A stretch of 64,000 bases of DNA. Source: Solea solea (Eukaryota > Chordata > Actinopteri > Pleuronectiformes > Soleidae). The stretch covers positions 7,344,666 through 7,408,665 of the forward strand of contig NC_081154.1 in assembly GCF_958295425.1 (NCBI RefSeq), written 5' to 3'. Below are positions 25,151-38,352 of the stretch, piece by piece. Within the stretch, counting starts at the first letter, position 1. Every line of letters begins with the position of its first letter. A program made the translations under genes and the position numbers. Under the pieces are notes generated by a model. It did no database searches. It saw nothing but the letters and a program-made list of their open reading frames with translations, and had not been told where the DNA came from.

Positions 25151-26950
25151 TACTCTAACTTAAGGGGAAACAAAAAATGACAGACACGTGGTCATCAACA
25201 CAACAGAATTCAGTCATATTTCCTAAACCAAATAAACTTGTATGGGTGATGGTGTTTTTTGTATATGGCAAGTATTACATGGCTTTGTCAATTGTATGTC
25301 AGTCATACTACAGTATGTCGTCCAAAATCAGTCAAAAAAGTCATAGTATAGTATGTCGTCCAAAATCAGTCAAAAAAGTCATAGTATAGTATGTCGTCCA
25401 AAATCACTCCAAAAAGTCATACTATAGTATGTTGTCCAAAATGAGACAAAAAAGTCATAGTATAGTATGTCGTCCAAAAATGAGAAAAAAATGTCATAGT
25501 ATAGTATGTCGTCCAAAATCAGTCAAAAAAGTCATAGTATAGTATGTCGTCCAAAATCAGTCAAAAAAGTCATAGTATAGTATGTCGTCCAAAATCAGTC
25601 AAAAAAGTCATAGTATAGTATGTTGTCCAAAATGAGACAAAAAAGTCATAGTATAGTATGTCGTCCAAAATGAAACAAAAATGTCATAGGATAGTATGTT
25701 GTCCAAAATCAGTCAAAAAAGTAATAGTATAGTATGTCGTCCAAAATCACTCCAAAAAGTCATAGTATAGTATGTCGTCCAAAATCAGTCAAAAAAGTCA
25801 TAGTATAGTATGTCGTCCAAAATCAGTCAAAAAAGTCATAGTATAGTATGTCGTCCAAAATGAGACAAAAATGTCATAGTATAGTATGTAATCAAAAATG
25901 AGACAAAAAAGTCATAGTATAGTATGTCGTCCAAAATCAGTCAAAAAAGTCATAGTATAGAATGTTGTCCAAAATGAGACAAAAAAGTCATAGTATAGTA
26001 TGTCGTCCAAAATGAAACAAAAAAGTCATAGTATAGTATGTCGTCCAAAATCAGTCAAAAATGTCATAGTATAGTATGTCGTCCAAAATGAGACAAAAAT
26101 GTCATAGTATAGTATGTCATCCAAAATGAGACAAAAATGTCATAGTAAAGTATGTCGTCCAAAATCTCACAAAAATTTCATATGTCGTCCAAACACACTC
26201 AAAAAAGTCATAGTATAGTATGTCGTCCAAAATCACTCAAAAATGTTATAGTATAGTATGTCATCCAAAATGAGACAAAAAAGTCATAGTATAGCATGTC
26301 GTCCAAAATCACTCCAAGATGTCATAGTATAGTATGTCGTCCAAAATGAAACAAAAAAGTCATAGTATAGTATGTCGTCCAAAATGAAACAAAAATGTCA
26401 TAGGATAGTATGTCGTCCAAAATGAGACAAAAATGTCATAGTATAGTATGTCATCAAAAATGAGACAAAAATGTCATAGGATAGTATGTCGTCCAAAATC
26501 AGTCAAAAAAGTCATAGTATAGTATGTCGTCCAAAATCAGTCAAAAAAGTCATAGTATAGTATGTTGTCCAAAATGAGACAAAAAAGTCATAGTATAGTA
26601 TGTCGTCCAAAAATGAGACAAAAATGTCATAGTATAGTATGTCGTCCAAAATCACTCAAAAAAGTCATAGTATAGTATGTCGTCCAAAATCACTCCAAAA
26701 TGTCATAGGATAGTATGTTGTCCAAAATCAGTCAAAAAAGTCATAGTATAGTATGTCGTCCAAAATCAGTCAAAAAAGTCATAGTATAGTATGTTGTCCA
26801 AAATCACCATAAATTAATGCTCAACATTTACATCGACATTACTTTATTTCTAGAGACACATTTTTGTTATGTTTCGTACACCTTGTTACTACGTAATATC
26901 TTGGACTGGACTTTTCAGGAAATACTTACAGTGACAAGGCTAAACGTTAT

Positions 26951-27023
26951 TGGAGGATGCGGGCATCGATCCCGCTACCTCTCGCATGCTAAGCGAGCGC
27001 TCTACCATTTGAGCTAATCCCCC
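26951..27023 (-). tRNA. tRNA-Ala (AGC), array copy 5 (canonical)
   Basis: The same intact 73-nt tRNA as copies 2-4. The spacing from copy 4 drops to 1873 bp because about eight array units are missing. The cassette has small private changes (ACATTACTTT in place of ACATTTCTTT). Confidence 0.93.
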
Positions 27024-28670
27024 TACTCTAACTTAAGGGGAAACAAAAAATCACAGACACGTGGTCATCAACACAACAGAATTCAGTCATATTTCCTAAA
27101 CCAAATAAACTTGTATGGGTGATGGTGTTTTTTGTATATGGCAAGTATTACATGGCTTTGTCAATTGTATGTCAGTCATACTACAGTATGTCGTCCAAAA
27201 TCAGTCAAAAAAGTCATAGTATAGTATGTCGTCCAAAATCAGTCAAAAAAGTCATAGTATAGTATGTCGTCCAAAATCACTCCAAAAAGTCATACTATAG
27301 TATGTTGTCCAAAATGAGACAAAAAAGTCATAGTATAGTATGTCGTCCAAAAATGAGAAAAAAATGTCATAGTATAGTATGTCGTCCAAAATCAGTCAAA
27401 AAAGTCATAGTATAGTATGTCGTCCAAAATCAGTCAAAAAAGTCATAGTATAGTATGTCGTCCAAAATCAGTCAAAAAAGTCATAGTATAGTATGTTGTC
27501 CAAAATGAGACAAAAAAGTCATAGTATAGTATGTCGTCCAAAATGAAACAAAAATGTCATAGGATAGTATGTTGTCCAAAATCAGTCAAAAAAGTCATAG
27601 TATAGTATGTCGTCCAAAATCACTCCAAAAAGTCATAGTATAGTATGTTGTCCAAAATGAGACAAAAAAGTCATAGTATAGTATGTCGTCCAAAATGAAA
27701 CAAAAAAATCATAGTATAGTATGTCGTCCAAAATCAGTCAAAAAAGTCATAGTATAGTATGTCGTCCAAAATCAGTCAAAAAAGTCATAGTATAGTATGT
27801 CGTCCAAAATGAGAAAAAAATGTCATAGTATAGTATGTCATCAAAAATGAGACAAAAAAGTCATAGTATAGTATGTCGTCCAAAATCAGTCAAAAAAGTC
27901 ATAGTATAGTATGTTGTCCAAAATGAGACAAAAAAGTCATAGTATAGTATGTCGTCCAAAATGAAACAAAAAAGTCATAGTATAGTATGTCGTCCAAAAT
28001 CAGTCAAAAATGTCATAGTATAGTATGTCGTCCAAAATGAGACAAAAATGTCATAGTATAGTATGTCATCCAAAATGAGACAAAAATGTCATAGTAAAGT
28101 ATGTCGTCCAAAATCTCACAAAAATGTCATATGTCGTCCAAACACACTCAAAAAAGTCATAGTATAGTATGTCGTCCAAAATCACTCAAAAATGTTATAG
28201 TATAGTATGTCATCCAAAATGAGACAAAAAAGTCATAGTATAGTATGTCGTCCAAAATCACTCCAAGATGTCATAGTATAGTATGTCGTCCAAAATGAAA
28301 CAAAAAAGTCATAGTATAGTATGTCGTCCAAAATGAAACAAAAATGTCATAGGATAGTATGTCGTCCAAAATGAGACAAAAATGTCATAGTATAGTATGT
28401 CATCAAAAATGAGACAAAAATGTCATAGGATAGTATGTCGTCCAAAATGAGACAAAAATGTCATAGTATAGTATGTCATCAAAAATGAGACAAAAAAGTC
28501 ATAGTATATTATGTTGTCCAAAATCACCATAAATTAATGCTCAACATTTACATCGACATTTCTTTATTTCTAGAGACAAATTTTTGTTATGTTTCGTACA
28601 CCTTGTTACTACGTAATATCTTGGACTGGACTTTTCAGGAAATACTTACAGTGATAAGGCTAAACGTTAT

Positions 28671-28743
28671 TGGAGGATGCAGGCATCGATCCCGCTACCT
28701 CTCTCATGCTAAGCGAGCGCTCTACCATTTGAGCTAATCCCCC
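28671..28743 (-). tRNA. tRNA-Ala (AGC), array copy 6 (variant with stem mismatch)
   Basis: Compared with the canonical copies, C40 is A, so pair 30-40 in the anticodon stem becomes a G-A mismatch. C63 is T, turning the 51-63 pair in the T stem into a G-U wobble. The anticodon AGC and the G3:U70 pair remain. The same two changes occur in copies 7, 9 and 11, so they mark a sub-lineage. It may be a poor or non-functional tRNA. Confidence 0.75.
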
Positions 28744-30047
28744 TACTCTAACTTAAGGGGTAACAAAAACTGACAGACACGTGGTCATCAACACAACAGA
28801 ATTCAGTCATATTTCCTAAACCAAATAAACTTGTATGGGTGATGGTGTTTTTTGTATATGGCAAGTATTACATGGCTTTGTCAATTGTATGTCAGTCATA
28901 CTACAGTATGTCGTCCAAAATCACTCAAAAAAGTCATAGTATAGTATGTCGTCCAAAATCACTCCAAAAAGTCATAGTATAGTATGTTGTCCAAAATGAG
29001 ACAAAAAAGTCATAGTATAGTATGTCGTCCAAAATGAGACAAAAATGTCATAGTATAGTATGTCGCCCAAAATGAGACAAAAAAGTCATAGTATAGTATG
29101 TCGTCCAAAATGAGACAAAAATGTCATAGTATAGTATGTCGTCCAAAATCAGTCAAAAAAGTCATAGTATAGTATGTCGTCCAAAATGAAACAAAAATGT
29201 CATAGGATAGTATGTCGTCCAAAATGAGACAAAAATGTCATAGTATAGTATGTCGTCCAAAATGAAACAAAAATGTCATAGTATAGTATGTCGTCCAAAA
29301 TGAGACAAAAATGTCATAGTATAGTATGTCATCCAAAATGAGACAAAAATGTCATAGTAAAGTATGTCGTCCAAAATGAAACAAAAATGTCATAGTATAG
29401 TATGTCGTCCAAAATGAGACAAAAATGTCATAGTATAGTATGTCATCCAAAATGAGACAAAAATGTCATAGTAAAGTATGTCGTCCAAAATCTCACAAAA
29501 ATGTCATATGTCGTCCAAACACACTCAAAAAAGTCATAGTATAGTATGTCGTCCAAAATCACTCAAAAATGTTATAGTATAGTATGTCATCCAAAATGAG
29601 ACAAAAAAGTCATAGTATAGTATGTCGTCCAAAATCACTCCAAGATGTCATAGTATAGTATGTCGTCCAAAATGAAACAAAAAAGTCATAGTATAGTATG
29701 TCGTCCAAAATGAAACAAAAATGTCATAGGATAGTATGTCGTCCAAAATGAGACAAAAATGTCATAGTATAGTATGTCATCAAAAATGAGACAAAAATGT
29801 CATAGGATAGTATGTCGTCCAAAATGAGACAAAAATGTCATAGTATAGTATGTCATCAAAAATGAGACAAAAAAGTCATAGTATATTATGTTGTCCAAAA
29901 TCACCATAAATTAATGCTCAACATTTACATCGACATTTCTTTATTTCTAGAGACAAATTTTTGTTATGTTTCGTACACCTTGTTACTACGTAATATCTTG
30001 GACTGGACTTTTCAGGAAATACTTACAGTGATAAGGCTAAACGTTAT

Positions 30048-30120
30048 TGGAGGATGCAGGCATCGATCCCGCTACCTCTCTCATGCTAAGCGAGCGCTCT
30101 ACCATTTGAGCTAATCCCCC
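30048..30120 (-). tRNA. tRNA-Ala (AGC), array copy 7 (variant with stem mismatch)
   Basis: Carries the same C40A and C63T changes as copy 6, 1377 bp away. The surrounding cassette shares the AGACAAATTTTTG change with copy 6, so the two arose by a local tandem duplication. Confidence 0.75.
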
Positions 30121-30860
30121 TACTCTAACTTAAGGGGAAACAAAAACTGACAGACACGTGGTCATCAACACAACAGAATTCAGTCATATTTCCTAAACCA
30201 AATAAACTTGTATGGGTGATGGTGTTTTTTGTATATGGCAAGTATTACATGGCTTTGTCAATTGTATGTCAGTCATACTACAGTATGTCGTCCAAAATCA
30301 CTCAAAAAAGTCATAGTATAGCATGTCGTCCAAAATCACTCCAAAAAGTCATAGTATAGTATGTTGTCCAAAATGAGACAAAAAAGTCATAGTATAGTAT
30401 GTCGTCCAAAATGAGACAAAAATGTCATAGTATAGTATGTCGCCCAAAATGAGACAAAAAAGTCATAGTATAGTATGTCGTCCAAAATGAGACAAAAATG
30501 TCATAGTATAGTATGTCGTCCAAAATCAGTCAAAAAAGTCATAGTATAGTATGTTGTCCAAAATGAGACAAAAAAGTCATAGTATAGTATGTCGTCCAAA
30601 ATGAAACAAAAATGTCATAGGATAGTATGTTGTCCAAAATCAGTCAAAAAAGTCATAGTATAGTATGTCGTCCAAAATCAGTCAAAAAAGTCATAGTATA
30701 GTATGTTGTCCAAAATCACCATAAATTAATGCTCAACATTTACATCGACATTTCTTTATTTCTAGAGACACATTTTTGTTATGTTTCGTACACCTTGTTA
30801 CTACGTAATCTTGGACTGGACTTTTCAGGAAATACTTACAGTGATAAGGCTAAACGTTAT

Positions 30861-30933
30861 TGGAGGATGCGGGCATCGATCCCGCTACCTCTCGCATGCT
30901 AAGCAAGCGCTCTACCATTTGAGCTAATCCCCC
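30861..30933 (-). tRNA. tRNA-Ala (AGC), array copy 8 (near canonical)
   Basis: One change from canonical: C29 to T, making the 29-41 pair a U-G wobble in the anticodon stem. The cassette has a 2-bp deletion (TACGTAATCTTGG). It lies only 813 bp from copy 7, the shortest spacing in the array. Confidence 0.88.
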
Positions 30934-32488
30934 TACTCTAACTTAAGGGGAAACAAAAAATGACAGACACGTGGTCATCAACACAACAGAATTCAGTCAT
31001 ATTTCCTAAACCAAATAAACTTGTATGGGTGATGGTGTTTTTTGTATATGGCAAGTATTACATGGCTTTGTCAATTGTATGTCAGTCATACTACAGTATG
31101 TCGTCCAAAATCAGTCAAAAAAGTCATAGTATAGTATGTCGTCCAAAATCAGTCAAAAAAGTCATAGTATAGTATGTCGTCCAAAATCACTCCAAAAAGT
31201 CATACTATAGTATGTTGTCCAAAATGAGACAAAAAAGTCATAGTATAGTATGTCGTCCAAAAATGAGAAAAAAATGTCATAGTATAGTATGTTGTCCAAA
31301 ATGAGACAAAAAAGTCATAGTATAGTATGTTGTCCAAAATGAGACAAAAAAGTCATAGTATAGTATGTCGTCCAAAATCACTCAAAAATTTTATAGTATA
31401 GTATGTCACCCAAAATGAGATAAATAAGTCATAGTATAGTATGTCGTCCAAAATCACTCAAAAATTTCATTTGTCGTCCAAAACCACTCAAAAAAGTCAT
31501 AGTATAGTATGTCGTCCAAAATTACTCAAAAAAGTCATAGTATAGTATGTCGTCCAAAATCACTCCAAAAAGTCATAGTATAGTATGTTGTCCAAAATGA
31601 GACAAAAAAGTCATAGTATAGTATGTTGTCCAAAATGAGACAAAAAAGTCATAGTATAGTATGTTGTCCAAAATGAGACAAAAAAGTCATAGTATAGTAT
31701 GTGGTCCAAAATGAAACAAAAATGTCATAGTATAGTATGTCGTCCAAAATGAAACAAAAATGTCATAGTATAGTATGTCGTCCAAAATGAGACAAAAATG
31801 TCATAGTATAGTATGTCGTCCAAAATGAGACAAAAATGTCATAGTATAGTATGTCGTCCAAAATGAGACAAAAATGTCATAGTATAGTATGTCGTCCAAA
31901 ACCACTCAAAAAAGTCATAGTATAGCATGTCGTCCAAAATTACTCAAAAAAGTCATAGTATAGTATGTCGTCCAAAACCACTCAAAAAAGTCATAGTATA
32001 GTATGTCGTCCAAAATCACTCAAAAAAGTCATAGTATAGTATGTCGTCCAAAATCACTCAAAAAAGTCATAGTATAGTATGTCGTCCAAAATGAGACAAA
32101 AAAGTCATAGTATAGTATGTCGTCCAAAATGAGACAAAAATGTCATAGTATAGTATGTCGTCCAAAATGAGACAAAAATGTCATAGTATAGTATGTCGTC
32201 CAAAATCACTCAAAAAAGTCATAGTATAGTATGTGCTCCAAAATTAGACAAGAATGTCATAGTATAGTATGTCATCCAAAATGAGACAAAAAAGTCATAG
32301 TATAGTATGTTGTCCAAAATCACCATAAATTAATGAATAAATGCATAAATAAATGTATACATAAATAAAAGCTCAACATTTACATTTCTAGAGACACATT
32401 TTTGTCATGTTTCGTACACCTTGTTACTACGTAATATCTTGGACTGGACTTTTCAGGAAATACTTACAGTGATAAGGCTAAACGTTAT

Positions 32489-32561
32489 TGGAGGATGCAG
32501 GCATCGATCCCGCTACCTCTCTCATGCTAAGCGAGCGCTCTACCATTTGAGCTAATCCCCC
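32489..32561 (-). tRNA. tRNA-Ala (AGC), array copy 9 (variant with stem mismatch)
   Basis: Carries C40A and C63T as in copies 6, 7 and 11. Its cassette has an additional AT-rich stretch (ATGCATAAATAAATGTATAC) near its left end, shared only with copy 11, which lies 3691 bp away. Confidence 0.75.
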
Positions 32562-34588
32562 TACTCTAACTTAAGGGGTAACAAAAACTGACAGACACGT
32601 GGTCATCAACACAACAGAATTCAGTCATATTTCCTAAACCAAATAAACTTGTATGGGTGATGGTGTTTTTTGTATATGGCAAGTATTACATGGCTTTGTC
32701 AATTGTATGTCAGTCATACTACAGTATGTCGTCCAAAATCACTCAAAAAAGTCATAGTATAGTATGTCGTCCAAAATCACTCCAAAAAGTCATAGTATAG
32801 TATGTTGTCCAAAATGAGACAAAAAAGTCATAGTATAGTATGTCGTCCAAAATGAGACAAAAATGTCATAGTATAGTATGTCGCCCAAAATGAGACAAAA
32901 AAGTCATAGTATAGTATGTCGTCCAAAATGAGACAAAAATGTCATAGTATAGTATGTCGTCCAAAATCAGTCAAAAAAGTCATAGTATAGTATGTTGTCC
33001 AAAATGAGACAAAAAATTCATAGTATAGTATGTCGTCCAAAATGAAACAAAAATGTCATAGGATAGTATGTTGTCCAAAATCAGTCAAAAAAGTCATAGT
33101 ATAGTATGTCGTCCAAAATCAGTCAAAAAAGTCATAGTATAGTATGTCGTCCAAAATCACTCCAAAAAGTCATAGTATAGTATGTTGTCCAAAATGAGAC
33201 AAAAAAGTCATAGTATAGTATGTCGTCCAAAAATGAGACAAAAATGTCATAGTACAGTATGTCGTCCAAAATCAGTCAAAAAAGTCATAGTATAGTATGT
33301 CGTCCAAAATCAGTCAAAAAAGTCATAGTATAGTATGTCGTCCAAAATCAGTCAAAAAAGTCATAGTATAGTATGTTGTCCAAAATGAGACAAAAAAGTC
33401 ATAGTATAGTATGTCGTCCAAAATGAAACAATAATGTCATAGGATAGTATGTTGTCCAAAATCAGTCAAAAAAGTCATAGTATAGTATGTCGTCCAAAAT
33501 CACTCCAAAAAGTCATAGTATAGTATGTTGTCCAAAATGAGACAAAAAAGTCATAGTATAGTATGTCGTCCAAAATTAAACAAAAAAGTCATAGTATAGT
33601 ATGTCGTCCAAAAAAAGTCAAAAAAGTCATAGTATAGTATGTCGTCCCAAATCAGTCAAAAAAGTCATAGTATAGTATGTCGTCCAAAATGAGACAAAAA
33701 TGTCATAGTATAGTATGTCATCAAAAATTAGACAAAAAAGTCATAGTATAGTATGTCGTCCAAAATCAGTCAAAAAAGTCATAGTATAGTATGTTGTCCA
33801 AAATGAGACAAAAAAGTCATAGTATAGTATGTCGTCCAAAATGAAACAAAAAAGTCATAGTATAGTATGTCGTCCAAAATCAGTCAAAAATGTCATAGTA
33901 TAGTATGTCGTCCAAAATGAGACAAAAATGTCATAGTATAGTATGTCGTCCAAAATGAGACAAAAATGTCATAGTATAGTATGTCGTCCAAAATCACTCA
34001 AAAATGTCATAGTATAGTATGTCGTCCAAAATGAGACAAAAATGTCATAGTAAAGTATGTCGTCCAAAATCTCACAAAAATTTCATATGTCGTCCAAACA
34101 CACTCAATAAAGTCATAGTATAGTATGTCGTCCAAAATCACTCAAAAATGTTATAGTATAGTATGTCGCCCAAAATGAGACAAAAAAGTCATAGTATAGT
34201 ATGTCGTCCAAAATGAGACAAAAATGTCATAGTATAGTATGTCGTCCAAAATCAGTCAAAAAAGTCATAGTATAGTATGTTGTCCAAAATGAGACAAAAA
34301 AGTCATAGTATAGTATGTCGTCCAAAATGAAACAAAAATGTCATAGGATAGTATGTTGTCCAAAATCAGTCAAAAAAGTCATAGTATAGTATGTCGTCCA
34401 AAATCAGTCAAAAAAGTCATAGTATAGTATGTTGTCCAAAATCACCATAAATTAATGCTCAACATTTACATCGACATTTCTTTATTTCTAGAGACACATT
34501 TTTGTTATGTTTCGTACACCTTGTTACTACGTAATATCTTGGACTGGACTTTTCAGGAAATACTTACAGTGATAAGGCTAAACGTTAT

Positions 34589-34661
34589 TGGAGGATGCGG
34601 GCATCGATCCCGCTACCTCTCGCATGCTAAGCGAGCGCTCTACCATTTGAGCTAATCCCCC
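34589..34661 (-). tRNA. tRNA-Ala (AGC), array copy 10 (canonical)
   Basis: Intact canonical tRNA. The flanking sequence reads CTCTACCTTAAGGGG in place of CTCTAACTTAAGGGG, a change shared only with copy 12 at 3691 bp distance. Confidence 0.93.
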
Positions 34662-36179
34662 TACTCTACCTTAAGGGGAAACAAAAACTCACAGACATGT
34701 GGTCATCAACACAACAGAATTCAGTCATATTTCCTAAACCAAATAAACTTGTATGGGTGATGGTGTTTTTTGTATATGGCAAGTATTACATGGCTTTGTC
34801 AATTGTATGTCAGTCATACTACAGTATGTCGTCCAAAATCAGTCAAAAAAGTCATAGTATAGTATGTCGTCCAAAATCAGTCAAAAAAGTCATAGTATAG
34901 TATGTCGTCCAAAATCAGTCAAAAAAGTCATAGAATAGTATGTCGTCCAAAATGAGACAAAAAAGTCATAGTATAGTATGTCGTCCAAAAATGAGAAAAA
35001 AATGTCATAGTATAGTATGTTGTCCAAAATGAGACAAAAAAGTCATAGTATAGTATGTTGTCCAAAATGAGACAAAAAAGTCATAGTATAGTATGTCGTC
35101 CAAAATCACTCAAAAATGTTATAGTATAGTATGTCACCCAAAATGAGATAAAAAAAGTCATAGTATAGTATGTCGTCCAAAATCACTCAAAAATTTCATA
35201 TGTCGTCCAAAACCACTCAAAAAAGTCATAGTATAGTATGTCGTCCAAAATTACTCAAAAAAGTCATAGTATAGTATGTCGTCCAAAATCACTCCAAAAA
35301 GTCATAGTATAGTATGTTGTCCAAAATGAGACAAAAAAGTCATAGTATAGTATGTTGTCCAAAATGAGACAAAAAAGTCATAGTATAGTATGTTGTCCAA
35401 AATGAGACAAAAAAGTCATAGTATAGTATGTGGTCCAAAATGAAACAAAAATGTCATAGTATAGTATGTCGTCCAAAATGAGACAAAAATGTCATAGTAT
35501 AGTATGTCGTCCAAAATGAGACAAAAATGTCATAGTATAGTATGTCGTCCAAAATGAGACAAAAATGTCATAGTATAGTATGTCGTCCAAAACCACTCAA
35601 AAAAGTCATAGTATAGCATGTCGTCCAAAATTACTCAAAAAAGTCATAGTATAGTATGTCGTCCAAAACCACTCAAAAAAGTCATAGTATAGTATGTCGT
35701 CCAAAATCACTCAAAAAAGTCATAGTATAGTATGTCGTCCAAAATCACTCAAAAAAGTCATAGTATAGTATGTCGTCCAAAATGAGACAAAAAAGTCATA
35801 GTATAGTATGTCGTCCAAAATGAGACAAAAATGTCATAGTATAGTATGTCGTCCAAAATGAGACAAAAATGTCATAGTATAGTATGTCGTCCAAAATCAC
35901 TCAAAAAAGTCATAGTATAGTATGTGCTCCAAAATTAGACAAGAATGTCATAGTATAGTATGTCATCCAAAATGAGACAAAAAAGTCATAGTATAGTATG
36001 TTGTCCAAAATCACCATAAATTAATGAATAAATGCATAAATAAATGTATACATAAATAAAAGCTCAACATTTACATTTCTAGAGACACATTTTTGTCATG
36101 TTTCGTACACCTTGTTACTACGTAATATCTTGGACTGGACTTTTCAGGAAATACTTACAGTGATAAGGCTAAACGTTAT

Positions 36180-36252
36180 TGGAGGATGCAGGCATCGATC
36201 CCGCTACCTCTCTCATGCTAAGCGAGCGCTCTACCATTTGAGCTAATCCCCC
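36180..36252 (-). tRNA. tRNA-Ala (AGC), array copy 11 (variant with stem mismatch)
   Basis: Same variant as copy 9 (C40A, C63T) within the second half of the 3.7-kb tandem duplication. Confidence 0.75.
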
Positions 36253-38279
36253 TACTCTAACTTAAGGGGTAACAAAAACTGACAGACACGTGGTCATCAA
36301 CACAACAGAATTCAGTCATATTTCCTAAACCAAATAAACTTGTATGGGTGATGGTGTTTTTTGTATATGGCAAGTATTACATGGCTTTGTCAATTGTATG
36401 TCAGTCATACTACAGTATGTCGTCCAAAATCACTCAAAAAAGTCATAGTATAGTATGTCGTCCAAAATCACTCCAAAAAGTCATAGTATAGTATGTTGTC
36501 CAAAATGAGACAAAAAAGTCATAGTATAGTATGTCGTCCAAAATGAGACAAAAATGTCATAGTATAGTATGTCGCCCAAAATGAGACAAAAAAGTCATAG
36601 TATAGTATGTCGTCCAAAATGAGACAAAAATGTCATAGTATAGTATGTCGTCCAAAATCAGTCAAAAAAGTCATAGTATAGTATGTTGTCCAAAATGAGA
36701 CAAAAAATTCATAGTATAGTATGTCGTCCAAAATGAAACAAAAATGTCATAGGATAGTATGTTGTCCAAAATCAGTCAAAAAAGTCATAGTATAGTATGT
36801 CGTCCAAAATCAGTCAAAAAAGTCATAGTATAGTATGTCGTCCAAAATCACTCCAAAAAGTCATAGTATAGTATGTTGTCCAAAATGAGACAAAAAAGTC
36901 ATAGTATAGTATGTCGTCCAAAAATGAGACAAAAATGTCATAGTACAGTATGTCGTCCAAAATCAGTCAAAAAAGTCATAGTATAGTATGTCGTCCAAAA
37001 TCAGTCAAAAAAGTCATAGTATAGTATGTCGTCCAAAATCAGTCAAAAAAGTCATAGTATAGTATGTTGTCCAAAATGAGACAAAAAAGTCATAGTATAG
37101 TATGTCGTCCAAAATGAAACAATAATGTCATAGGATAGTATGTTGTCCAAAATCAGTCAAAAAAGTCATAGTATAGTATGTCGTCCAAAATCACTCCAAA
37201 AAGTCATAGTATAGTATGTTGTCCAAAATGAGACAAAAAAGTCATAGTATAGTATGTCGTCCAAAATTAAACAAAAAAGTCATAGTATAGTATGTCGTCC
37301 AAAAAAAGTCAAAAAAGTCATAGTATAGTATGTCGTCCCAAATCAGTCAAAAAAGTCATAGTATAGTATGTCGTCCAAAATGAGACAAAAATGTCATAGT
37401 ATAGTATGTCATCAAAAATTAGACAAAAAAGTCATAGTATAGTATGTCGTCCAAAATCAGTCAAAAAAGTCATAGTATAGTATGTTGTCCAAAATGAGAC
37501 AAAAAAGTCATAGTATAGTATGTCGTCCAAAATGAAACAAAAAAGTCATAGTATAGTATGTCGTCCAAAATCAGTCAAAAATGTCATAGTATAGTATGTC
37601 GTCCAAAATGAGACAAAAATGTCATAGTATAGTATGTCGTCCAAAATGAGACAAAAATGTCATAGTATAGTATGTCGTCCAAAATCACTCAAAAATGTCA
37701 TAGTATAGTATGTCGTCCAAAATGAGACAAAAATGTCATAGTAAAGTATGTCGTCCAAAATCTCACAAAAATTTCATATGTCGTCCAAACACACTCAATA
37801 AAGTCATAGTATAGTATGTCGTCCAAAATCACTCAAAAATGTTATAGTATAGTATGTCGCCCAAAATGAGACAAAAAAGTCATAGTATAGTATGTCGTCC
37901 AAAATGAGACAAAAATGTCATAGTATAGTATGTCGTCCAAAATCAGTCAAAAAAGTCATAGTATAGTATGTTGTCCAAAATGAGACAAAAAAGTCATAGT
38001 ATAGTATGTCGTCCAAAATGAAACAAAAATGTCATAGGATAGTATGTTGTCCAAAATCAGTCAAAAAAGTCATAGTATAGTATGTCGTCCAAAATCAGTC
38101 AAAAAAGTCATAGTATAGTATGTTGTCCAAAATCACCATAAATTAATGCTCAACATTTACATCGACATTTCTTTATTTCTAGAGACACATTTTTGTTATG
38201 TTTCGTACACCTTGTTACTACGTAATATCTTGGACTGGACTTTTCAGGAAATACTTACAGTGATAAGGCTAAACGTTAT

Positions 38280-38352
38280 TGGAGGATGCGGGCATCGATC
38301 CCGCTACCTCTCGCATGCTAAGCGAGCGCTCTACCATTTGAGCTAATCCCCC
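38280..38352 (-). tRNA. tRNA-Ala (AGC), array copy 12 (canonical)
   Basis: Intact canonical tRNA, the duplicate of copy 10. It is the last tRNA in the array; 1.75 kb of 38-bp units follow before the array ends. Confidence 0.93.

Larger units (their letters stand above)
20580..26490. repeat. Higher-order repeat of 2176 bp (cassettes 2-4 and following array)
   Basis: Cassette starts at 20580, 22756 and 24932 are spaced exactly 2176 bp. Rare unit variants repeat at the same offset: for example ATGTAATCAAAAATGAG at about 21534, 23710 and 25886, and the short unit TTTCATATGTCGTCCAAACAC near 21826, 24002 and 26178. The third copy departs from the pattern near 26490. Each copy is one cassette plus about 47 array units. 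Confidence 0.9.
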
